Below, piece after piece: positions 8,776 to 16,728 of a stretch of 50,609 bases of DNA. The notes beneath the pieces are model-generated. The model saw only the letters and a list, made by a program, of their open reading frames with translations. It did no database searches and was not told the origin of the DNA. This stretch comes from Castellaniella defragrans_A (GTDB lineage Bacteria > Pseudomonadota > Gammaproteobacteria > Burkholderiales > Burkholderiaceae_B), in NCBI RefSeq assembly GCF_040394755.1, contig NZ_JBEBRQ010000018.1. One strand, given 5' to 3'. Numbering within the stretch: position 1 is the stretch's first letter; each line of letters begins with the position of its first letter. Both the position numbers and the translations under genes were made by a program.

Positions 8776-8805
8776 AAATGCCCGGCCGTAAGACCGGGCA
8801 TTTGC
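8774..8805 (-). terminator. Perfect 12-bp stem-loop after the MFS/small-subunit genes
   Basis: GCAAATGCCCGG (8774-8785) is the exact complement of CCGGGCATTTGC (8794-8805), with an 8-base loop. It starts 20 bases after the stop of the 40-residue MFS companion gene and lies before the cysJIG promoter, so it probably ends the leftward transcript. No long U-run follows, only TTAT, so it may also stabilise an mRNA 3' end. Confidence 0.6.
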
Positions 8806-8824
8806 CGGATTGCCGGGACGGTGA

Positions 8825-8947
8825 TCAGTGAAAGAGGGCGCTGGCCTTGAGCAGGGTTTCCCAGATCCCCAGGGCCAGCGGGATGCCCACGTACAGCCAG
8901 AAGGCAACGAGCAGGATGGGGGATGGGGTGCGGGTCGTTTCGGACAT
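8825..8947 (-). CDS. 40-residue membrane peptide, MFS transporter small-subunit type
   Basis: A short gene (ATG 8945-8947, stop TGA 8825-8827) with a strong AAGGAG seven to eight bases upstream. The product starts MSETTRTPSPILLVAFW and continues as one hydrophobic helix (about residues 10-28), then ends in an amphipathic tail with WETLLKASALFH. It lies 9 bases after the stop of the oxalate/formate-type MFS gene. I recall tiny peptides of this shape (VGIPLAWG-like core, TLLKA tail) being annotated as MFS transporter small subunits beside this family of carriers; that is memory, not a search. A role in stability or assembly of the carrier is an inference. Translation is well supported by the ribosome site, codon use and position. 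Confidence 0.82.
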   Translation of the reverse strand: MSETTRTPSPILLVAFWLYVGIPLALGIWETLLKASALFH

Positions 8948-8956
8948 GGCGGCTCC

Positions 8957-10369
8957 TTATTTTTGCGTGGCCAGGACGGGCGAGCCGGATCGCGGGCTGG
9001 TATCCGCTTCGGCATCCATGTGATGGCGGGCGTCGACCGGACGCACCAGCAGATTGCAGATCAGGCCGATGACGAGCAGTCCCGCCATCAGATACATCGT
9101 GACCATGTATGACTGCCCCGGCGGGACACCGCTATCAACCTGGTACTGGCGGATGTAGTTGACCAGCACGGGTCCCAGCACGCCCGCCATGGCCCAGGCG
9201 GTCAGCAGCCGGCCGTGGATGCCGCCGACGTAGCGCGTACCGAACAGGTCGGCCAGATAGGCCGGAATCGTCGAGAACCCGCCGCCGTACATCGACATGA
9301 TGATCGTGTAGAACAGCACGAACAGCAGCACGTTGCCCGATGAGCCCATGCCTGGCACCAGGAAGTACAGCGCGGCCCCGAGTACGAAAAATATGGAGTA
9401 GGTGTTCTTGCGGCCCAGGTAGTCCGAGGCGCTGGACCAGAAGAACCGCCCGAGCATGTTGGCCAGGGACAGCAGGCCCACGAAGCCGGCTGCCGCCGCC
9501 GGAGTGATGGTGTTGCGGAAGCTTTCCTGGATCATGACCGAGGCCTGGCCCAGGACGCCGATGCCGGCCGTCACGTTCAGCATCAGCGCCATCCACAGGA
9601 GCCAGAACTGCGGGGTTTTCAGGGCCTGGTCGATGTGCACGTGCTTATGAGAAATCATGATCTTGCGCGCCACGGGCGGGGTCCAACCCGCAGGTTTCCA
9701 GTCGGCGGCGGGGATGCGGATCGCATAGGCGCCGATCATCATGGATGTGAAATACAGCGCGCCCATCACCAGGAAGGTTTGCGCCACCCCCATGGAATCC
9801 GGGCCGCGGAAGTGCTCCATCAGAGTGACCGACAGGGGCGAGGCGATGAAGGCGCCGCCGCCAAAGCCCATGATGGCCATTCCGGTCGCCATGCCGCGTT
9901 TGTCGGGGAACCACTTGATCAGGGTCGAGACCGGCGAGACATAGCCGATTCCCAGGCCGATGCCGCCGAGCACGCCGTAGCCCAGATAGAGCAGCCAGAT
10001 CTGGTGTGTCGAGATCCCGATGGACGACACGATGAAGCCGCCGCCGAAACAACATGCCGCCACGAACATGGCTTTGCGGGGGCCGACCTCCTCGAGCCAC
10101 TTGCCCGCGAAAGCCGCCGACAGGCCGAGGAACAGGATCGCCAGGCTGAAGATCCATCCCAGAGCGGGCAGGCTCCAATCCTCGGGGGCCGAGGACTGGA
10201 TGCCGATCAACTGGGTCAGGGGCCGGTTGAATACCGAGAATGCATAGGCCTGGCCGATGCATAGATGGACTGCCAGGGCCGCCGGCGGAATCATCCAGCG
10301 GTTGAATCCTGGCGGCGCGGTGATGCGTTCCTTGCTGAAGAAACCCGTATGTAGCGTTTCCTTGTTCAT
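8957..10369 (-). CDS. OFA-family MFS transporter (oxalate/formate antiporter-like), 470 aa
   Basis: A 12-helix major facilitator protein of the oxalate:formate antiporter family. It has LAVHLCIGQAYAFSVF in helix 1, the GKWLEEVGPRKAM loop 2-3 motif, GIGYVSPVSTLIKWFPDKRGMATG around helices 4-5, and a second-half repeat with SDYLGRKNTY. The ATG at 10369 has CAGGAG nearby upstream. It lies 120 bases downstream of fdsD in the same direction, so it may be expressed with the formate dehydrogenase. Import or exchange of formate or a related small carboxylate is the obvious hypothesis. OFA proteins are often over-annotated, and the substrate cannot be read from sequence. Confidence 0.85.
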   Translation of the reverse strand: MNKETLHTGFFSKERITAPPGFNRWMIPPAALAVHLCIGQAYAFSVFNRPLTQLIGIQSSAPEDWSLPALGWIFSLAILFLGLSAAFAGKWLEEVGPRKAMFVAACCFGGGFIVSSIGISTHQIWLLYLGYGVLGGIGLGIGYVSPVSTLIKWFPDKRGMATGMAIMGFGGGAFIASPLSVTLMEHFRGPDSMGVAQTFLVMGALYFTSMMIGAYAIRIPAADWKPAGWTPPVARKIMISHKHVHIDQALKTPQFWLLWMALMLNVTAGIGVLGQASVMIQESFRNTITPAAAAGFVGLLSLANMLGRFFWSSASDYLGRKNTYSIFFVLGAALYFLVPGMGSSGNVLLFVLFYTIIMSMYGGGFSTIPAYLADLFGTRYVGGIHGRLLTAWAMAGVLGPVLVNYIRQYQVDSGVPPGQSYMVTMYLMAGLLVIGLICNLLVRPVDARHHMDAEADTSPRSGSPVLATQK

Positions 10370-10489
10370 GCTGTCTCCTGTCCCGGGCGGCCAGTCCGGC
10401 GAATTTTGATTTGTGCGATTGAGGCCAGGGATCGTGTAGAAGGAAAAGGGCGGTGTCCTCCGGTGTGGGTGGTTCGGGTGGAATCCGGC

Positions 10490-10750
10490 TCAGGCCTGCT
10501 GGGCTTGCGGGTACAGGCGCTCGCGGTGTCGCGCGATGGCCTCCCGGCAGATGTCGCTCAGCACGGTCTCGCCCCAACGTCCGTCGGGATGGGTGTCGAG
10601 ATAGTCGAGCAGGGCGCGGCGCATGCGCGGGTCCCAGAATCGATGAATGTGGTCGATGATGCCTTCGAGGCCGGTGGCTCGGTCCGGCATGGCTTCGAAG
10701 AAATGGCCGATGCGATTGGCCAGGCGGATCAGGTGCTCGATATTGGTCAT
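10490..10750 (-). CDS. fdsD: Formate dehydrogenase delta subunit
   Basis: An 86-residue protein (MTNIEHLIRLANRIGHFFEA...) of the FdsD/FdhD-delta family, the small subunit at the end of fds operons in Burkholderiales and other Proteobacteria. It has conserved IRLANRIG and a C-terminal helical region; no cofactor motif. Its ATG overlaps the fdhD stop by four bases (10747-10750). In homologous systems the delta subunit is needed for a fully active enzyme, probably in assembly or stability. Confidence 0.9.
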   Translation of the reverse strand: MTNIEHLIRLANRIGHFFEAMPDRATGLEGIIDHIHRFWDPRMRRALLDYLDTHPDGRWGETVLSDICREAIARHRERLYPQAQQA

Positions 10751-11604
10751 GACACGTTCTCGTTCAGGTGTAGATAGCCAGGATGTGTATATATTGTGTA
10801 TCTACCTTCGCGAGCAAAACCCACCAGCATCATCCGGGCTTCGCCCGCCAGCCGGATCGCCAGCGAGGTGGGGGCCGAGACCGCGACCAGCCCGTGGATA
10901 CCGGCAGCATGCGTCTTTTGCACCATCTCGAAGCTCGCGCGGCTCGAGACCACGACGAAGCCCTGGCTGCGGTCCACCGGCTCGCGCAGCAGTCGGCCGA
11001 TGAGCTTGTCGAGCGCATTGTGGCGGCCAATGTCCTCGTATAGCCAGAGGATCTGGCCCTGCGCGTCGGCCCAGGCCGCCGCGTGCGTCGCGCCGGTGAG
11101 GTTGTGCAGGGGCTGCTGCTGGCGCAGTTCGCCCAGTGCGCGCTCGATGGCGCGGGCCGGCCAGGGCCGTGCGGGCGGCGGCAGGGGTGGCAGGTCGCGG
11201 CGGACCTGCGCCAGGCTTTCCACGCCGCACAGGCCGCAGCCGGTGCTGCCGGCGAGATTGCGATGGCGCAGCTTGAGCGCGTGCAGCCGGGCCGTTGCGA
11301 TCCGCATTTCGGCGACCAGCCCCTCGGGCGTGGCGCGGATGGCGATGTCCCGCAGCTCGTCGATGGACTCGATGATGCCTTCGGTGAAGGAAAATCCCAG
11401 CGCGAGTTCCTCAATGTGCAAGGGCGAGGCCAGCAGCGCGGCGTGGGCGATGCCGTTGTATTCCAGTGCCACCGCCTGTTCGCAGGCGATGGCGTCCTGG
11501 CCGGCGTGCGTGCCGGCGGCGTCCGCGCGCAGCACCGGGTGGATCGAGTGGCCGGCCGCGGTTTCGGGATTTGCGGACCAGGGATCGTAGTCGGCGGGAT
11601 GCAT
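10747..11604 (-). CDS. fdhD: Formate dehydrogenase accessory sulfurtransferase FdhD (FdsC)
   Basis: FdhD transfers sulfur from a cysteine desulfurase to the molybdenum bis-MGD cofactor before it enters formate dehydrogenase. The 285-residue protein contains the essential cysteine loop STGCGLCGVES (about 120-130), the EDIGRHNALDKLIG motif (about 191-204) and VSSRASFEMVQKTHAAGI. ATG 11604 has GGAGAG six bases upstream. It starts 13 bases after the fdsA stop and overlaps fdsD, fitting the known fdsGBACD order, where this gene is called fdsC. Confidence 0.95.
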   Translation of the reverse strand: MHPADYDPWSANPETAAGHSIHPVLRADAAGTHAGQDAIACEQAVALEYNGIAHAALLASPLHIEELALGFSFTEGIIESIDELRDIAIRATPEGLVAEMRIATARLHALKLRHRNLAGSTGCGLCGVESLAQVRRDLPPLPPPARPWPARAIERALGELRQQQPLHNLTGATHAAAWADAQGQILWLYEDIGRHNALDKLIGRLLREPVDRSQGFVVVSSRASFEMVQKTHAAGIHGLVAVSAPTSLAIRLAGEARMMLVGFAREGRYTIYTHPGYLHLNENVS

Positions 11605-11617
11605 GGCGGCTCTCCGT

Positions 11618-14491
11618 TCAGCGATCCAGAGTGGCGGGCGCCGCGATGCGCTCGCGCAGCAGGCGCGCCTGTTTTTCCTCGAAGGCCGCCCAGTCTTGCT
11701 GCCAGGTGGAGGGGGTGGTGACCTTGCGGACCTGGACGGCGGTGACCTTGTATTCGGGGCAATCGGTCGCCCAGTCGGTGTTGTCCGTCGTCAGGATGTT
11801 CGAGCCGCATTCCGGAAAGTGGAAAGTCGTGTAGACCACCCCGGGCTGGATGCGGTCGGTGACCGTGGCCTTGAGGACGGTTTCCCCGGACCGGCTCTGG
11901 ATGGCGACCCGATCGCCGTCGATGATGCCGCGATCCTCGGCGTCGTGCGGATGGATTTCGAGCACGTCCTCGTTGTGCCAGGCCACATTGGCGGTGCGCC
12001 GGGTCTGGACGCTGGCGTTGTACTGCGACAGGACGCGTCCGGTGGTCATGAGCAGCGGGAACTTGCGGGTGGAGCGTTCCTCTGTGGGGACGTAGCGGGT
12101 GATCATGAAGCGGCCCTTGCCGCGCACGAACGTATCCACGTGCATGATCGGCGTGCCCTCGGGCGCCTGGTCGTTGCATGGCCACTGGATGCTGCCGCCC
12201 AGCGCCGCGATGCGGCTGAACGACACCCCGGAAAAATTGGGCGTCAAACGCGCGATCTCGTCCAGGATCTCGCCCGGATGGGCATAGTCCATCGGGTAGC
12301 CCATGGCCTTGGCCAGGGCGCAGGTGACCTCCCAGTCGGCCAGCCCCGCCTTGGGTTTCATGACCTGCCGCACGCGCGAGATGCGCCGTTCCGCGTTGGT
12401 GAAGGTCCCGTCTTTTTCCAGGAAGGACGAACCGGGCAGGAACACGTGGGCGTATTTGGCGGTTTCGTTGAGGAACAGGTCCTGCACGATGACGCATTCC
12501 ATGGCCTCCAGCGCCTGGATCACGTGCCGGGTGTTGGGATCGGACTGGACGACGTCCTCGCCCTGGCAGTACAGGCCCTTGAACGAGCCGCTGTGGGCCG
12601 CATCGAACATATTGGGCAGTCGCAGGCCCGGCTCGGATTGCAGGGGCACGCCCCAGGCCTGCTCGAACAGGCCGCGAACCTGATCGTCGGAGACATGGCG
12701 GTAGCCCGGGAATTCGTGCGGGAACGAGCCCATGTCGCAGGAACCCTGGACATTGTTCTGGCCGCGCAGGGGATTGATGCCCACGCCGCTGCGGCCGATA
12801 TTGCCGGTCGCCATCGCCAGATTGGCGATCGCCATGATCGCGGTGGAGCCCTGGCTGTGTTCCGTGACGCCCAAACCATAATAAATGGCGGCGTTGCCTC
12901 CGGTGGCGTACAGCCGCGCCGCGCCGCGCAGATCGGCGGCCGGCACACCGGTCAGTGATTCGGTGGCCTCGGGCGCGTTTTCCGGGAGGCTGACGAATTG
13001 CATCCATTGCGTCAAAGCCTCGGGCTCGCAGCGGGCCTGGACGAAGTCATGGTCCACCAGGTTTTCGGTGACGATGACATGGGCCAGGGCATTGAGCACC
13101 GCCACGTTGGTACCGGGGCGCACGGGCAGATGGAAATCGGCCTTGATATGTGGCGAGTCCACCAGATCGGTGCGGCGCGGGTCGATCACGATCAGGCGCG
13201 CGCCCTGGCGCAGGCGCCGCTTCAGGCGCGAGGCGAAGACCGGGTGGGCCGCGCTGGGGTTTGCGCCGAGAACGACGGCGACGTCCACATCCATCACCGA
13301 GTCGAAGGTCTGCGTGCCGGCGGATTCGCCGATCGTGGTTTTCAGGCCGTAGCCCGTGGGCGAGTGGCAGACGCGCCCGCAGGTATCTACATTGTTATTA
13401 CCCATGACTGCGCGCACGAATTTCTGCACCAGATAGGTTTCCTCGTTCGTGCAGCGCGACGAGGTAATGCCGCCGACCGAGTCGACGCCATATTTGGCCT
13501 GGATGCGCCGCAGCTCGGAAGCCGTGTGCGCGAAGGCCTCCTCCCATGAAACCTCGCGCCAGGGGTCGGTGATTTTTTCCCGGATCATGGGCTTGGTCAG
13601 GCGGTCTGCATGGGTGGCGTAGCCCCAGGCGAAGCGGCCCTTGACGCAGGAGTGTCCGCGATTGGCCTTGCCGTCCTTCCAGGGCATCATGCGCACGACC
13701 TGCTCGCCTTTCATTTCCACCTTGAAGCCGCAGCCCACGCCGCAGTAGGCGCAGGTGGTGATCACGGCATGCTCGGCCTGGCCTTGCTCGATGATTGTGT
13801 TTTCGGTCAGCGACGAGGTCGGGCAGGCCTGGACGCAGGCGCCGCAGGAGACGCAGTCGCTTTCCAGAAAGCCGTCGTTCTGGCCGGCGACGATGCGCGA
13901 TGCGAAACCCCGGCCGTCGATCGTCAGGGCGAAGGTGCCCTGGACCTCGTCGCAGGCGCGTATGCAGCGGCTGCAGACGATGCATTTCGAGGCGTCGTAG
14001 GTGAAATAAGGGTTCGAGGTGTCGGGGCGGTCATCGAGGTGATTGGCGCCGTCGAAGCCATAGCGGACGTTGCGCAGGCCCACGACCCCGGCCATGTCCT
14101 GCAGCTCGCAATCACCGTTGGCTGGACAGGTCAGGCAGTTCAGGGGGTGGTCGGAAATGTAGAGCTCCATGACGTTGCGGCGCAGCGCGTGGAGCTTGGC
14201 GTTTTCCGTCCAGACCACCATGCCTTCCTCGACCGGCGTGGTGCAGGAGGCGGGGTAGCCGCGCCGGCCTGCGATCTGCACCAGGCACAGGCGGCAGGAG
14301 CCGAAGGCCTCGAGATTGTCGGAGGCGCACAGTTTGGGAATATTGATGCCCGCGAGCGCGGCGGCGCGCATCACCGAGGTGCCTGCCGGCACGGACACGG
14401 CGGTGCCGTCGATGGTGAGTTGCACGAGTTCTGTGGATGGCGACGGCGGCGTTCCCAGGTCGCGGTCGCGTTTGACGACGGTTTCCAGCAT
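11618..14491 (-). CDS. fdsA: NAD-dependent formate dehydrogenase, catalytic alpha subunit (Mo-bis-MGD, Fe-S)
   Basis: The 957-residue catalytic subunit oxidises formate to CO2. Domains in order: N-terminal [2Fe-2S] ferredoxin (about 24-100; C-x11-C-x2-C in KLCASDNLEAFGSCRLC); NuoG-like His-Cys cluster (about 103-145; HPLNCLTCPANGDC); two ferredoxin [4Fe-4S] sites (CIVCSRCIRAC, CVSCGACVQACP); the MGD-linked [4Fe-4S] (CAYCGVGC); and the molybdopterin domain with NNNVDTCGRVCHSPT, whose first Cys is the expected Mo ligand. ATG 14491 is chosen because TAGGAG overlaps the fdsB stop just upstream. The open frame runs further upstream, but that part is fdsB in another frame. The Fe-S content marks it as the soluble, oxygen-tolerant NAD+-linked type. 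Confidence 0.96.
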   Translation of the reverse strand: MLETVVKRDRDLGTPPSPSTELVQLTIDGTAVSVPAGTSVMRAAALAGINIPKLCASDNLEAFGSCRLCLVQIAGRRGYPASCTTPVEEGMVVWTENAKLHALRRNVMELYISDHPLNCLTCPANGDCELQDMAGVVGLRNVRYGFDGANHLDDRPDTSNPYFTYDASKCIVCSRCIRACDEVQGTFALTIDGRGFASRIVAGQNDGFLESDCVSCGACVQACPTSSLTENTIIEQGQAEHAVITTCAYCGVGCGFKVEMKGEQVVRMMPWKDGKANRGHSCVKGRFAWGYATHADRLTKPMIREKITDPWREVSWEEAFAHTASELRRIQAKYGVDSVGGITSSRCTNEETYLVQKFVRAVMGNNNVDTCGRVCHSPTGYGLKTTIGESAGTQTFDSVMDVDVAVVLGANPSAAHPVFASRLKRRLRQGARLIVIDPRRTDLVDSPHIKADFHLPVRPGTNVAVLNALAHVIVTENLVDHDFVQARCEPEALTQWMQFVSLPENAPEATESLTGVPAADLRGAARLYATGGNAAIYYGLGVTEHSQGSTAIMAIANLAMATGNIGRSGVGINPLRGQNNVQGSCDMGSFPHEFPGYRHVSDDQVRGLFEQAWGVPLQSEPGLRLPNMFDAAHSGSFKGLYCQGEDVVQSDPNTRHVIQALEAMECVIVQDLFLNETAKYAHVFLPGSSFLEKDGTFTNAERRISRVRQVMKPKAGLADWEVTCALAKAMGYPMDYAHPGEILDEIARLTPNFSGVSFSRIAALGGSIQWPCNDQAPEGTPIMHVDTFVRGKGRFMITRYVPTEERSTRKFPLLMTTGRVLSQYNASVQTRRTANVAWHNEDVLEIHPHDAEDRGIIDGDRVAIQSRSGETVLKATVTDRIQPGVVYTTFHFPECGSNILTTDNTDWATDCPEYKVTAVQVRKVTTPSTWQQDWAAFEEKQARLLRERIAAPATLDR

Positions 14492-14502
14492 GGCGCAGGC
14501 TC

Positions 14503-16053
14503 CTAGGTGGTTTGCAGGGCGGGGGTCAGGCCGAAGTCCTCGGGGAAGTGTTGCAGGGCCGACAGCACGGGGTAGGGCGTCATGCCGCCCAGGGCGCACA
14601 GCGATCCGGAGAGCATGGTGTCGCACAGATCGCGCAGCAGTTCGGTCTGGTCCTCGCGGGCCAGGTCGCGGCGGATTTTCTGGATGATCTCGACGCCTCG
14701 CACCGAGCCGATGCGGCAGGGCGTGCACTTGCCGCAGGATTCGACGGCACAGAATTCCATGGCGTATTCGGCCATGGCCGCCATGTCCACGGTATCGTCG
14801 AAAGCCACCACCCCGCCGTGCCCGAGCATGGCGGAAATCCCCATGAAGGCCTCGTAATCCAGCGGGGTGTCCCATTGGGATTCGGGCAGGTAGGCGCCCA
14901 GCGGCCCGCCCACTTGTACTGCGCGCAGCGGCCGGCCCGACGCGCTGCCGCCGCCGTAGTCGTACAGCAGCTCGCGCAGGGTCAGGCCGAAGGCCTTTTC
15001 CACCAGGCCGCCGTGGCGGATGTTGCCAGCGATCTGGAAGGGCAAGGTACCGCGCGACTTGCCCATGCCGAAATCGCGATAATGCTCGGCGCCCCGGGCG
15101 AGAATGATGGGCACCGTGGCGAGGGAAATGACATTGTTGATGACGGTCGGGCATCCGAACAGCCCATGCACGGCGGGCAGGGGCGGCTTGGCGCGCACCA
15201 TGCCGCGCCGGCCCTCCAGGCTTTCCAGCAGGGAGGTTTCCTCGCCGCAGATGTAGGCGCCCGCGCCGCGCCGCAGCTCGATGTCGAAGGACCGTCCGGA
15301 GCCCTGGATGTCGCCGCCCAGCCAGCCGGCCGCCCGCGCCAGCGCCAGGGCCTGGGCCAGCACGGCCTCGGCCTGGGGGTATTCGGAGCGCACATAGAGG
15401 TAGCCACGCGTTGCGCCCACCGCGAGTCCGGCGATCGTCATGCCTTCGATCAGCGACAGCGGATCGCCCTCCATCAGCATGCGATCGGAAAACGTGCCCG
15501 AGTCCCCCTCGTCGGCGTTGCAGACGATGAACTTGCGCGGCGCCGGCGTGTCGAGCACGGTGCGCCACTTGATGCCGGTGGGAAAGGCGGCGCCGCCGCG
15601 CCCCCGCAGGCCCGATGCCGTGACGATGGACACGATGTCGGCGGAGGGCATGGCCAGCGCCTTGCGCAGTCCGGCAAAGCCGCCGTGCGCCTCGTAGTCC
15701 TTGATATCGAGCGGATCGATGAGCCCCACGCGGGCGAAGGTCAGGCGTTCCTGTTTGCGCAGAAAGGGGATGTCCTCGGTCGGGCCGTGGCATAGCGGGT
15801 GGCCGCGTCCTTCTGTACAGACGGCATCCAGCACCGAGGGAACGTCAGCGAGCGTTACCGGCCCATAGGCGATGCGTCCGGCGGATGTCTGCGCCTCGAC
15901 CAGGGGCTCGAGCCAGTGCATTCCGCGCGAACCGTTGCGTACGATGCGCAGTTCGATTCCACGGCGGGTGGCCTCATTGCGGAAAGCGGCGACCAGCGCG
16001 TCGGCCCCCATCGCGATCGCGGCGGTGTCCAGCGGGATATACAGTGTTTTCAT
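14503..16053 (-). CDS. fdsB: NAD-dependent formate dehydrogenase, beta subunit (FMN, NAD, [4Fe-4S])
   Basis: A NuoF-like subunit (516 aa) that passes electrons from the Fe-S chain via FMN to NAD+. A thioredoxin-like N-terminal domain (about 1-100) precedes the flavin/NAD part, with GLRGRGGAAFPTGIKW (about 168-183), CNADEGDSGTFSDR and GAGAYICGEETSLLESLEG. The C-terminal cluster motif is ESCGKCTPCRIG, with the fourth cysteine in GSLCALGG. It starts one base after the fdsG stop and ends 11 bases before fdsA, so translation is coupled. Cytosolic. Confidence 0.96.
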   Translation of the reverse strand: MKTLYIPLDTAAIAMGADALVAAFRNEATRRGIELRIVRNGSRGMHWLEPLVEAQTSAGRIAYGPVTLADVPSVLDAVCTEGRGHPLCHGPTEDIPFLRKQERLTFARVGLIDPLDIKDYEAHGGFAGLRKALAMPSADIVSIVTASGLRGRGGAAFPTGIKWRTVLDTPAPRKFIVCNADEGDSGTFSDRMLMEGDPLSLIEGMTIAGLAVGATRGYLYVRSEYPQAEAVLAQALALARAAGWLGGDIQGSGRSFDIELRRGAGAYICGEETSLLESLEGRRGMVRAKPPLPAVHGLFGCPTVINNVISLATVPIILARGAEHYRDFGMGKSRGTLPFQIAGNIRHGGLVEKAFGLTLRELLYDYGGGSASGRPLRAVQVGGPLGAYLPESQWDTPLDYEAFMGISAMLGHGGVVAFDDTVDMAAMAEYAMEFCAVESCGKCTPCRIGSVRGVEIIQKIRRDLAREDQTELLRDLCDTMLSGSLCALGGMTPYPVLSALQHFPEDFGLTPALQTT

Positions 16054-16054
16054 C

Positions 16055-16537
16055 TCAGGCCTCCGGCGATTGCGCCAGCAGGGCGTCGAGCTTTTCAGGC
16101 GTCATGTGGGCATGGGGCCGCCCGTTGATCATGACGGCCGGTGACTGGGCGCACAGCCCCAGGCAGTAGACCGGCTCCAGTGAAACCGTGCCCGTCTGGT
16201 CCGCGGCGACCCGGGCCTGGGCGTGCGCATACAAGGCCTGCCCGCCACAGGCCTGACAGGACTCGGCGCGACAGACCTCCAGGCGCACGGGCGCCGGCGC
16301 CTCGCGGTGGAAGTGGCTGTAGAACTGGATCACCCCGTAAACCTCGGCGCGGGAGCGCTGGATTCCCTCGGCGATCTGGGCCACGACCGTGTCGGGGATG
16401 TAGCCGATGGCGTCCTGGACGGCATGCAGGATGGGCAGCAGCGATCCCTCCTGACCCGCGTGCAGCCGCAGGATGCCGCGCACGATGTCCGTGAAGTCCT
16501 GGGGGTGTGCCGCAACCGTATTCCGGGGTGCATCCAT
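16055..16537 (-). CDS. fdsG: NAD-dependent formate dehydrogenase, gamma subunit ([2Fe-2S], NuoE-like)
   Basis: A 160-residue NuoE-like protein, first gene of the leftward formate dehydrogenase operon. The thioredoxin-fold [2Fe-2S] motif is complete: C-x4-C in EVCRAESCQACGG and C-x3-C in VYCLGLCAQSP. The N-terminal helical part has the usual HAVQDAIGYIP. ATG 16537 is preceded by CAGGAG at 7 bases. The divergent AT-rich gap to the regulator gene (16538-16728) should hold the operon promoter. Confidence 0.95.
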   Translation of the reverse strand: MDAPRNTVAAHPQDFTDIVRGILRLHAGQEGSLLPILHAVQDAIGYIPDTVVAQIAEGIQRSRAEVYGVIQFYSHFHREAPAPVRLEVCRAESCQACGGQALYAHAQARVAADQTGTVSLEPVYCLGLCAQSPAVMINGRPHAHMTPEKLDALLAQSPEA

Positions 16538-16728
16538 TTCTTGTCTCCTGGCGGACAGGCAGTCCGCAGCACGCTTTAATATGTTTTATATTGCATAATA
16601 TTGTTCTTGTTGTTGAGAAACTATAATATGAAAAATTATTTGGATTCAATAAGATAAAAATTGCATATATGCGTGGATAGACGCCTATATATGTAGGATA
16701 TTGCCTATTAATGTTTCTGGAGGAGCAT
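16538..16728. promoter_or_regulatory. AT-rich divergent control region between fdsGBA and the ModE-like regulator
   Basis: This 191-base gap is far more AT-rich than its surroundings. It holds a perfect palindrome GCATATATGC (16663-16672), a near-palindrome CCTATATATGTAGG (16684-16697), and GCGT/ACGC arms between them (16671-16674, 16681-16684). Alternating TATA elements of this kind resemble ModE operators, and the adjacent regulator has a ModE-like DNA-binding end, so these are candidate sites for it. I could not fix a convincing sigma-70 promoter on either strand. Confidence 0.5.

Noticed and set aside
10830..13007. 725-codon frame on the minus strand overlapping fdhD and fdsA
   Set aside because: Same strand but a different frame from two certain genes; its product is Arg/His/Pro-rich and low-complexity.
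14492..15793. In-frame upstream extension of fdsA to 1391 codons
   Set aside because: The extra part is fdsB read in the wrong frame; ATG 14491 has its own ribosome site and starts the normal FdsA N-terminus.
14512..15795. 427-codon frame opposite fdsB
   Set aside because: Shadow of FdsB; no domain, no start signals.
16550..16640. Sigma-54 or clear sigma-70 promoter for fdsGBA
   Set aside because: No GG-N10-GC element and no pair of hexamers with acceptable spacing could be fixed in the AT-rich stretch.
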